A DNA stretch of 5,372 bases from a bacterium (lineage in GTDB: Bacteria > Desulfobacterota > Deferrimicrobia > Deferrimicrobiales > Deferrimicrobiaceae): assembly GCA_020056545.1 (NCBI GenBank), contig JAGVHM010000058.1:1-5372 (forward strand). Direction: 5' to 3'. Positions 1 through 5,372 of this stretch are shown here, piece by piece. The number at the start of each line of letters is the position of its first letter. Within the stretch, counting starts at the first letter, position 1. The notes beneath the pieces were generated by a model, which saw nothing but the letters and a program-made list of their open reading frames with translations, was not told the origin of the DNA and did not search any database. The position numbers were made by a program, and so were the translations under genes.

Positions 1-802
1 AGAGAAGATAACCCACGTACCCGTATTCCCCGTGGAGGACGCAGAAGGGGCATCGATGGGACGGCAGTTCGTAGATGTAGACGCCGAGGAACGACAGCAG
101 CGCCGCGGCGGAAAAAAGGAAAACCGCGATACCTGCGGCGGAGAAAAGATAGCCCCCCTTCCCTTTTCCGCAATAGTGCGCCCCCGCCGCGAGGAAGACG
201 AGCGTCGACAGGTAGAATCCCGCCATGGAGGGCAGCAACGGAAGGCCTCCGAGCCAGGAGGGAACTCCTGAGCGCTCCTCGCCGAACAACGCGCCGCAGC
301 AGGAGGTGATCACGTTGGGGTCGAGGCGGAAGAAAAACAGCGCCTGGACCGCCGCCTCGGCCAGGAAGAGCGGCATCGCCGCGAGCAGAAATATATACTT
401 CTTCCGAACGAGCGGGTAGTCGTATCCACGGTTGTCCGCCGCGTTCAGCACGAGCCAAAGCCCGGCAAAGATAAAGCATGCGACCTTGAGAAGGAGGGCC
501 GGGTAGCCGAACCGGTTAACGTTGAGGACCCCGGCGGCGCACATGGCGCCGGAGAACAGGGGATGCAGCCTGTCCGCCGTGAAGACGAACAGGAAGAGGG
601 ACAGGACCTGGAACCCCAGCGCGTAGCTCACGATGGTCGATACGAGGTATGTCCGGCGTTCCAGCCCGAGCTGCCGCTCGCTGCCGCTTCGGATGTCGAA
701 CCCCCGCGCGATCGCCCCCCCGTGATAGCCCGAGTAAAGAAGCATGAGGCAGGAAAGGAGCGACCCCAGAAGGAGCGCGATGATGCCGGGATGGAAGATC
801 AA
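1..802 (-). CDS. Cys-pair polytopic membrane protein, uncharacterised (3' end beyond left edge)
   Basis: An open frame runs from 802 to the left edge without a stop, giving 267 residues of a strongly hydrophobic protein. I place the start at TTG (802-800). It overlaps the TGA of the ATPase gene as TTGA and follows a purine-rich GAGGGGG a few bases upstream; the product then begins with a membrane segment (about residues 5-24). Further likely spans lie near 53-75, 101-120, 135-158, 192-210 and 217-243, and another seems to begin at the edge. Non-cytoplasmic-looking loops carry Cys: MC at 87-88, CC at 168-169, C211, and CPFC at 251-254. These could bind copper or form disulfides, but I do not recognise the family. 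CPFC is not followed by His in the haem-motif position, so it is not a haem c site. Being coupled to the ABC ATPase, it probably works with that transporter. The frame is sure, the function unknown. Confidence 0.85.
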   Translation of the reverse strand, partial: MIFHPGIIALLLGSLLSCLMLLYSGYHGGAIARGFDIRSGSERQLGLERRTYLVSTIVSYALGFQVLSLFLFVFTADRLHPLFSGAMCAAGVLNVNRFGYPALLLKVACFIFAGLWLVLNAADNRGYDYPLVRKKYIFLLAAMPLFLAEAAVQALFFFRLDPNVITSCCGALFGEERSGVPSWLGGLPLLPSMAGFYLSTLVFLAAGAHYCGKGKGGYLFSAAGIAVFLFSAAALLSFLGVYIYELPSHRCPFCVLHGEYGYVGYLL

Positions 803-1488
803 GATGCCCCCTCGGAGACGATTCTCCCGTCCCGCATCGGTATTACCTTCGCGACCCGGTCGGCGTCGAAGACAAGAGGGTCGTGGCTGGCGATGATGAC
901 CGTCTTCCCGCGCTCCTCCAGGTGCCGCGCGATCTCCAGGAATTCGCGCGACAGGCCGCTGTCCAGGTGGGCGGTGGGTTCATCCGCGATCAGCGTCGCA
1001 GGATCGTTGATGAGGGCCCGCGCGATGGCAACCCGCTGGGCCTCGCCGCCGGAGAGCCACTCCACCTTCGAAGACGCCTTACGTCCCACGTCGAAGAGAG
1101 AGAGAAGCTCCATGGCCCGGTCCCTTATCTTCTCCTTGGGCTCGCCGAGGGGATAGGCGGGGATCATGACGTTCTCGAGGGCGGAAAGCCGCTGGATGAG
1201 GTGGAACTGCTGGAAGATGAAACCGAAGGTCTTTCGTCGTATCTCGGTGAGAAACCGTTCGGGGAGGCTCGTGATTTCCCGCTCTCCGAGAAAGATCCTT
1301 CCCGAGGTCGGACGTGCCATGCACCCGAGGATGGAAAGAAGCGTCGTCTTCCCCGATCCGCTCGGCCCTTTGAGTACCGTCGTGCGGTTCGGCTCTATCG
1401 TCGCGGTGATCCCTTCCAGAGCGCAGAACTCGTTGGGCTTCCCCGCGTTGAAGACCTTCCGGATCCCGCTCAGCACGATCATGGCCAT
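799..1488 (-). CDS. ABC transporter ATP-binding protein, MacB/LolD type
   Basis: This is a 229-residue nucleotide-binding subunit that would hydrolyse ATP on the cytoplasmic face for the FtsX-type permease encoded just upstream. All ABC motifs are present: Walker A GPSGSGKT (41-48), Q-loop in FIFQQFHLI (about 91-98), signature LSGGE (145-149), Walker B TLIADEP (165-171) with the catalytic Glu at 170, D-loop HLD (174-176), and switch His202. The length and the FQQFHLI and ADEPTAHLD wording are those of the LolD/MacB/FtsE group, not of importer ATPases or NosF. The start ATG at 1488 lies 9 bases after the permease stop; a second ATG two codons in (1482) is an alternative. The ribosome-binding site is weak, which fits translational coupling. 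The stop overlaps the TTG of the next gene. The substrate is not readable from the ATPase; context points to copper-centre assembly or envelope stress. Confidence 0.95.
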   Translation of the reverse strand: MAMIVLSGIRKVFNAGKPNEFCALEGITATIEPNRTTVLKGPSGSGKTTLLSILGCMARPTSGRIFLGEREITSLPERFLTEIRRKTFGFIFQQFHLIQRLSALENVMIPAYPLGEPKEKIRDRAMELLSLFDVGRKASSKVEWLSGGEAQRVAIARALINDPATLIADEPTAHLDSGLSREFLEIARHLEERGKTVIIASHDPLVFDADRVAKVIPMRDGRIVSEGAS

Positions 1489-1497
1489 GGCCGCCGC

Positions 1498-2631
1498 CTA
1501 CGCCCTCATCACGGTGTCAGGGTCGGTCGTGGCCGCCCTCCAGGAGGGGACGATCGTGGCGATCGTGTACGGAACCACCGTGAGGAAAAAGAGGACCGAG
1601 ACCATGTAGGGCGTGATCACGGGCTTCAGGCGGAAGTCGGGGTAGAGGACCGACCAGCCTTTCAGCGCCGGTTCGAACAGGGAGGTCGAACCGAAGTAGA
1701 CATGGACGTATGCAAGGAGGATCCCGAGCAGGAAGGAAAAGAGGGATACCGCGACTCCTTCCCAGAACTTCATGAGGATAACGTCGGAGGTCTCCCACCC
1801 GAGGCCTTTGAGGATCCCGATCTCCTTCCGCTCCTCCGCGCTCAGGCCGGTGGCCTTGTCCCAGGCGAGGATGATGAACGCCATGAGAGCCCCGGACATG
1901 CAGGCGACGATCATCCCCCCACGCCAGTCGAAGATCGCGTCGTACGTCCGCAATACCTCCGCGCGCGTGATGGGCCTGGTGTCAGGCAGGATCTCCGTGA
2001 TCTTCCTGGCGACGGTCGAGACCTCGCGGGGATTGGCCACGGAAAGGACGAGGTCCGTCCCCACCCCTTCGGGGATCCGGAAAAGGTCCCGGAAATCCTC
2101 CACGGTCATGAGGATCAGATCGGAGGAGACGAGCTCCGAATCGGACGAGAGCGTCTCCCGGATCTGCATGAAACGGTACGAGCCGTCGTACGCCCGCATC
2201 GGAAGCGTCCTGCCCACCATCGGAGGCAGATGCCGTTCCACCCCGTTCCCCAGGACAACGCTCTTCCTGCCGTAGGGGAAATTTTCATCGGCCATCACCG
2301 TGTAGTTCGCGCCGGTCAGCGGCTCGTAGTAATAACCCCACAGCCGCGCCTTCGCAGTCCGCACTCCCGGGATCTCCCGCACCTTCGCGAGGTAGGATTC
2401 CGGGATCATGTCGTGCCGGCCGGCCGCAAGCCGCTGCACGACGATCTCCGGGGCGTCCGCGAGCACCGACTGCGCCTCCTCCTTGAGGGAAAGCCCGAGG
2501 AACACCACGGAGGAAAGCAGGAACACGACGAAGGCGTATACAAGCACAAGCGCCGCGTTCCTCCCCTTCCGGCGCAACAGGGAAGAAAGCGTGAAGTCGA
2601 GGATGTTCCTCTGCCTGCCGGCTCGGTTCAT
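1498..2631 (-). CDS. ABC transporter permease, FtsX/MacB family
   Basis: This 377-residue inner-membrane subunit has the classic MacB/FtsX/LolC topology. A basic cytoplasmic start is followed by one span (about 25-49), a large extracytoplasmic domain (about 50-237), then three C-terminal spans (about 238-258, 290-313, 340-362). Between spans 2 and 3 lies the coupling-helix sequence ERKEIGILKGLGW (267-279), typical of FtsX-domain permeases, and the protein ends in the usual short cytoplasmic tail. Such permeases do not form a simple channel; with their ATPase they transmit movement to the periplasmic domain, acting on lipoproteins, peptides or partner proteins. It overlaps the preceding small gene by ATGA (2631-2628) and is followed after 9 bases by the ATPase. 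It is not a NosY homologue, which is all-helical without a large periplasmic domain. Pairing it with NosL and SCO-like genes suggests a role in handing copper or acting on a cuproprotein, but that is inference. Confidence 0.93.
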   Translation of the reverse strand: MNRAGRQRNILDFTLSSLLRRKGRNAALVLVYAFVVFLLSSVVFLGLSLKEEAQSVLADAPEIVVQRLAAGRHDMIPESYLAKVREIPGVRTAKARLWGYYYEPLTGANYTVMADENFPYGRKSVVLGNGVERHLPPMVGRTLPMRAYDGSYRFMQIRETLSSDSELVSSDLILMTVEDFRDLFRIPEGVGTDLVLSVANPREVSTVARKITEILPDTRPITRAEVLRTYDAIFDWRGGMIVACMSGALMAFIILAWDKATGLSAEERKEIGILKGLGWETSDVILMKFWEGVAVSLFSFLLGILLAYVHVYFGSTSLFEPALKGWSVLYPDFRLKPVITPYMVSVLFFLTVVPYTIATIVPSWRAATTDPDTVMRA

Positions 2632-2930
2632 GGCCCGGACAGGTGCGGAGGAGGTCGGAAGAGGGACGCGCTGGGGAAGTGCTCAAGAGAGAATGGGTGG
2701 TCCTGGAACGGGGTGAACCGGTCCGCCATCGCCGGATGGCGCGTGTACCGGGCTTCCGTGAAGAGGCACAGGTCGGTAAGACCCAGGGCGCGCACTATCT
2801 CCCTCTTCTCTTCCAGCGATTTCCGGCCGGCCCTCTCCCGCCAGCCGGCGTGGGCGAACAGAAGGAGAAGCAAGGCCAGGCCGACGGCGGCCGAAAGGAA
2901 GAACGCCGTGGATTCCCTGCACTGCATCAT
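2628..2930 (-). CDS. Small single-span membrane protein, uncharacterised
   Basis: A 100-residue protein between the NosL-like and permease genes, overlapping both by four bases (ATGA at 2930-2927 and at 2631-2628). This tight coupling argues that it is a real gene. AAGGGGTGAA just before the start can serve as ribosome-binding site; a second ATG follows immediately. One hydrophobic segment (about 8-27) is followed by a charged stretch (31-47) and a soluble tail, most likely periplasmic by analogy with its neighbours, although the flanking charges would also allow an uncleaved anchor. The tail is rich in Pro, His, Phe and aromatic residues, with C55, H65, M68, H78, H84 and H96 as potential metal ligands. 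I do not recognise a named family. It may be an accessory subunit of the ABC pair or a metal-binding helper; neither is shown by sequence alone. Confidence 0.85.
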   Translation of the reverse strand: MMQCRESTAFFLSAAVGLALLLLLFAHAGWRERAGRKSLEEKREIVRALGLTDLCLFTEARYTRHPAMADRFTPFQDHPFSLEHFPSASLFRPPPHLSGP

Positions 2931-3445
2931 TTCACCCCTTCAAGGACTTTCTTCGTGACATCGCGGAATCCGTACAAGGATTTCCCGGCGTGGTCCTTCA
3001 TGAAATGCCTCGCATCCTTCTCGGTGCGGAACGGGATGAGTTCGTTCCCCATGGGGCCCGATACGTTGCTTCCTGCCACATAAAACGCCGTCCGCCCATC
3101 GATGAATTGGAGCGTGTAGTAATCCTTGACGAAGACCGCCTCGATATCCTCCGTCGTTTTCTTGGAACCGTACCGCCCCGGTTCGAGGCAGAAGCGGAAG
3201 AGGTCCTTCGGACCGTCGAAATAGGCGTGAGAACCTCCTTTGAACCTGACCGCCGAAACGAAGGCCGGGTACGGGGCGACGAACATCCCGCAGACCGCGC
3301 ACTTCTCCTTCGTGTCGGGGCGGGGAGGCGCCTTCTCTTCGGCGAACGCCGGAACACCCGCGGCGAAGATCACCGACGCGGCGAAAAGCAGCATGATCGA
3401 TATGGATACTCGTTTCGTGCCCGCACCACGCGCTTTCCTGTCCAT
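2927..3445 (-). CDS. NosL-family copper chaperone
   Basis: NosL proteins are periplasmic Cu(I)-binding chaperones that supply copper for nitrous oxide reductase maturation. Here the mature part carries the family's N-terminal CxxCGM motif (KCAVCGM) and the later conserved block with SNVSGPMGNE followed by IPF, and the length is typical. I choose ATG 3445 (172 residues) because AAGGAG sits six bases upstream. An earlier in-frame ATG at 3472 overlaps the SCO stop as ATGA but has a poorly spaced AGGA; it would add nine residues. From 3445 the N-terminus is a good Sec signal: basic start, hydrophobic core, then VPAFA before EE. With that numbering the metal-motif residues are C49, C52 and M54. 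Most NosL proteins are lipoproteins; no lipobox Cys is seen here, so this one is probably soluble in the periplasm. The gene lies between a SCO-like gene and an ABC cassette. A nosL symbol is avoided because no nosZ is in view. Confidence 0.9.
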   Translation of the reverse strand: MDRKARGAGTKRVSISIMLLFAASVIFAAGVPAFAEEKAPPRPDTKEKCAVCGMFVAPYPAFVSAVRFKGGSHAYFDGPKDLFRFCLEPGRYGSKKTTEDIEAVFVKDYYTLQFIDGRTAFYVAGSNVSGPMGNELIPFRTEKDARHFMKDHAGKSLYGFRDVTKKVLEGVK

Positions 3446-3468
3446 CGACGGCTCCTTACCGGATTCCT

Positions 3469-4101
3469 TCATTCCTGCGCGAGAAGCCGCAGTCCTTCCG
3501 CTACAGATTGGGAGGGCGCGTACTGGTTCATCCTTATCCAGCGGCCCGTCCTGAGATTGCCCAGGAGATAGACGCGGATATGGGATTCGGGGTCAGGGCT
3601 TTTGTTGCCCAGCTTCAGGTTGATCGCCTGGATGTTCGCCTTCTCGCCCGTCAGGAGCAGCCACCCCTTCCCGGGGTCGTGCCGCTTCACGTACTCCTTG
3701 ACCGCATCCATGGTGTCTCTTTCGGGATCGGCGCTGACGGAGACGAACAGGATCTTGTTCCCGACATCACCGTCCAGCATACCCCGGATTTCCATCAGCT
3801 TCGCGGTGTCCGGTTCCGCCGTCGGGCAGTTCGTGTAGAAGAAGCCGATCAGCACGACACGGTCCTTCAGGATGTCCGTGTAGAACCTCTTCTCCTTCCC
3901 GTCGTGGGCGACCACCTTCCGGTCGGTGAAATATTCCCGGTTCTTCTCATCCTGAGGTCTGCTGTCCTTGACGCCGGGGGTCCCCTCCTGCTTGTAGAAG
4001 CACTCCACGGCCTGTGGACTGAAAAACAGCGAGGCGAAGGCGAGGAGAACGATCCCCGCCGCAGATCTCAACCGCCCTGTCTTTTCCCTTTGCGTATGCA
4101 T
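3469..4101 (-). CDS. SCO1/SenC-family thioredoxin-fold protein with altered CxxxC motif
   Basis: SCO proteins are membrane-bound or periplasmic copper chaperones and thiol reductants for the CuA site of cytochrome oxidase or nitrous oxide reductase. This 210-residue protein has the fold markers in order: VVLIGFFYTNCP (82-93), SVSADPERDT (121-130) and the ESHIRVYLL strand (172-180) that aligns with the usual DH block. The first motif Cys (C92) and the His (H174) are kept, but the second Cys of CxxxCP is Glu96 (codon GAA, 3816-3814), followed by the expected Pro97. The N-terminus is a likely signal peptide or anchor: basic residues up to R12, hydrophobic core to about F27, then SPQA. An additional Cys, C34, lies just after it. 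The start ATG at 4101 has a weak AGGCAGGGA about ten bases upstream. It is the first gene of the tight operon. With only one motif Cys it may bind metal differently or have a regulatory role. Confidence 0.9.
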   Translation of the reverse strand: MHTQREKTGRLRSAAGIVLLAFASLFFSPQAVECFYKQEGTPGVKDSRPQDEKNREYFTDRKVVAHDGKEKRFYTDILKDRVVLIGFFYTNCPTAEPDTAKLMEIRGMLDGDVGNKILFVSVSADPERDTMDAVKEYVKRHDPGKGWLLLTGEKANIQAINLKLGNKSPDPESHIRVYLLGNLRTGRWIRMNQYAPSQSVAEGLRLLAQE

Positions 4102-4212
4102 AGTGATTCGATCCCTGCCTTATCGCGATTCGTCATCCGTTAAGATGCTCGCAACGGCGCGCAAGACGCGGAAAAAAACATCCGGATCCGCCGCGGTTGC
4201 TCCGTTCCACCT
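4102..4212 (-). other. Intergenic gap before the SCO-like gene
   Basis: This 111-base stretch separates the binding-protein stop from the SCO-like start. On the transcribed strand it holds a run of seven T (complement of 4172-4178), preceded by GC-rich sequence that contains the short palindromes CCGCGG and CGGATCCG but no convincing stem directly before the T run. An eight-base palindrome ATCGCGAT lies at 4122-4129, about 20 bases before the SCO start. I find no well-spaced -35/-10 pair and no FNR-type TTGAT/ATCAA site. It may hold a promoter for the downstream operon or simply join the two units. Confidence 0.4.
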
Positions 4213-5372
4213 CTACCTGGGCTCACGCCATCGGGATACGGGGATATATCGGCCGGATGCGGGATCCACCCGCAGGATCGCCGCGCCGATCGCACCCGCT
4301 CGCCGGTTCGGATTATACGTTAGCGGCGGGGTCACCCCGGTCTCGAGCTGCCATACGTTACCGATCGAATCCACGAACTTCTCCCGCGTAACGGTCCTTC
4401 CCGACCGCTTGAGCCCCTCCTCCAGGAGGACCGCTCCGGAATACGCCAGGAACCGGAATGTCGGGTGCCTCTCCCCGACGCCGTACTTCTTCCCTATCCG
4501 GAAGAACTCCTCCATCTTTCGCGAGGGAGATTCCGGCGCCGCAAGGGGCGAGGCGAGGAAGGCGGATTCGAGAAAACGGGGAGGTGCGGCATGCAGCGAC
4601 TCTCCCACAAGCGGAGCGGGGGCGATGAAGAGGGGCCACCACCCGCGGTCATCCGCTTCCCGGGCGAAAGCGAGGGCCTCGCGGGAACCGCCGAAGTAGA
4701 GGACGGCGCCGACCCCTTCGCCTTGCAGCCGGTCCACGGCATCCTTTCCGGAGAACTTCCCTGGAGCGAAAGGAAGCTCTACACCCGGCGCGAGTCCTTG
4801 CTTCCGCATCTGCTCCCTGGACCCCGCAGCGCCCGCCTCCCCGTGCCTGTCCGCGGCGAACAGGATCCCCATCCGTTTATCCGGTTGTGAAAGCCGCTCC
4901 GCCATGAAATCGACCATCACCTTCGCCTGGTCGCTCACGCCGGAAAATATATGGAACGTGTATCTGTCGGTGCCGAAGCCGGTATCCGGAGGAGAGAGAA
5001 GCGGGACGAGCACCGGCACCTTGCCCTGCGCCATGTACCGCTCGGTCCCGTCTTCCGGACCCAGGCCGATGTTCGCAATAAAGCAGAATGCGTCGTCCCT
5101 GTCGACGACCTTCCGCGCCGCGGCCAGCGGGCTTTCGCTCCCCGAGGCGTCGTACCGCACCGGAACGAGGACAAGCGAGCGGTTGTACAGGCCTCCACGC
5201 GCGTTCACTTCCGCGAAGTACCCCGAAAGCAGACCCTCCACTTCCCTTGCCGCATCCGCAAGCGCACCCGTCTCCGGGAGGAGGATTCCCACCCGCACCT
5301 CGTTGTCGGTCACGCCGGGAACCGGCTCGCGATCCATGATTCTCAGGTAAGCGACCAGGTCCTTCAGATCCT
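4213..5372 (-). CDS. Periplasmic-binding-protein domain, probable cytochrome c fusion (5' end beyond right edge)
   Basis: The visible 385 residues are nearly all one type I periplasmic binding domain of the Leu/Ile/Val-binding class (Peripla_BP_6). It opens with NEVRVGILLPETGAL, then EVNARGGLYNR, the VPVLVPLLSPP strand region, a second lobe beginning KRMGILFAADRHGE, and a C-terminal part with FRFLAYSGAVLLEEGL. Such domains bind small polar ligands in the periplasm. The frame is open to the edge at 5372. The first Met (5337) lacks a clear ribosome-binding site and would give a protein with no signal peptide, which is wrong for this fold. The residues before it, DLKDLVAYLRI, resemble the closing helix of a class I cytochrome c. 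I therefore read it as a cytochrome c domain followed by a binding domain. No amino-acid-importer permease gene is beside it, so the binding domain may sense or scaffold and not feed an importer. The gene ends 111 bases before the SCO-like start; shared transcription is possible. Confidence 0.85.
   Translation of the reverse strand, partial: DLKDLVAYLRIMDREPVPGVTDNEVRVGILLPETGALADAAREVEGLLSGYFAEVNARGGLYNRSLVLVPVRYDASGSESPLAAARKVVDRDDAFCFIANIGLGPEDGTERYMAQGKVPVLVPLLSPPDTGFGTDRYTFHIFSGVSDQAKVMVDFMAERLSQPDKRMGILFAADRHGEAGAAGSREQMRKQGLAPGVELPFAPGKFSGKDAVDRLQGEGVGAVLYFGGSREALAFAREADDRGWWPLFIAPAPLVGESLHAAPPRFLESAFLASPLAAPESPSRKMEEFFRIGKKYGVGERHPTFRFLAYSGAVLLEEGLKRSGRTVTREKFVDSIGNVWQLETGVTPPLTYNPNRRAGAIGAAILRVDPASGRYIPVSRWREPR

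Noticed and set aside
41..52. Haem c motif in the CPFC segment of the left-edge membrane protein
   Set aside because: The residue after the second Cys is Val, not His, so it is not CxxCH.
799..2631. Assignment of the ABC pair as NosF/NosY
   Set aside because: The permease has one N-terminal span, a large periplasmic domain and three C-terminal spans with an FtsX coupling motif, which is MacB/FtsX and not NosY topology.
883..2958. A 691-residue plus-strand open frame across the ABC genes
   Set aside because: It is antisense to three well-supported genes. Its product is dominated by Arg, Gly, Asp, Pro and His with no recognisable domain, as expected for a shadow frame opposite GC-rich genes.
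3508..4143. A 211-residue plus-strand open frame opposite the SCO-like gene
   Set aside because: It mirrors the SCO-like gene, has no motif of its own, and the minus-strand frame has clear family features.
4165..4200. Rho-independent terminator after the binding-protein gene
   Set aside because: A run of seven T is present on the transcribed strand, but no stable GC stem sits directly before it; only short overlapping palindromes and a five-base stem with a long loop can be drawn.
4103..4699. A 198-residue plus-strand open frame opposite the binding-protein gene
   Set aside because: It has low-complexity Arg/Ser/Pro-rich content and no domain, and it lies opposite a well-supported binding domain.
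5335..5337. ATG as the true start of the binding protein
   Set aside because: There is no clear ribosome-binding site, no signal peptide would follow, and the frame is open upstream with cytochrome-like residues.
1..5372. CRISPR array, tRNA/rRNA genes, insertion sequence or attachment site
   Set aside because: No spaced direct repeats, RNA-like conserved segments, transposase or terminal inverted repeats were seen on reading both strands; coding sequence fills nearly the whole window.

Overview
The window is GC-rich and gene-dense, with every supportable gene on the minus strand, so transcription runs from right to left. It looks like part of a bacterial chromosome from a Gram-negative, respiring organism: there are Sec-type signal peptides, periplasmic copper-handling families, and a probable c-type cytochrome. 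The gene style is reminiscent of deltaproteobacterial (Desulfuromonadota-like) or related anaerobic lineages, but that is an impression and not a demonstrated assignment.

Layout in transcription order: (1) 5372-4213, the C-terminal part of a periplasmic branched-chain-amino-acid-type binding protein. Its frame stays open to the right edge and the residues before the first Met look like the last helix of a cytochrome c, so it is probably a cytochrome c/substrate-binding fusion. (2) A 111-base gap with no convincing promoter or terminator. (3) 4101-3469, a SCO1/SenC-type thioredoxin-fold protein whose second copper-binding Cys is replaced by Glu. (4) 3445-2927, a NosL-family copper chaperone with a signal peptide but no lipobox. 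(5) 2930-2628, a 100-residue single-span membrane protein with a Pro/His-rich tail. (6) 2631-1498, a MacB/FtsX-type ABC permease. (7) 1488-799, its LolD/MacB-type ATPase. (8) 802-1, a multi-span membrane protein with several Cys pairs that runs off the left edge and begins at a probable TTG.

Genes 3-8 are almost certainly one operon: adjacent genes overlap by four bases (ATGA or TTGA) or lie 9-23 bases apart. The combination of a NosL chaperone, a SCO-like protein and an ABC exporter-type pair resembles the logic of the NosL/NosDFY copper-delivery machinery for nitrous oxide reductase, and of SCO proteins for the CuA centre. Here, however, the ABC module is of the MacB/FtsX mechanotransmission type and not NosFY. 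The most reasonable inference is a copper-centre assembly or copper-handling module in the cell envelope serving a respiratory enzyme encoded nearby. The enzyme itself is not in this window, so the target is unknown. The small protein and the Cys-rich membrane protein are the least understood parts.
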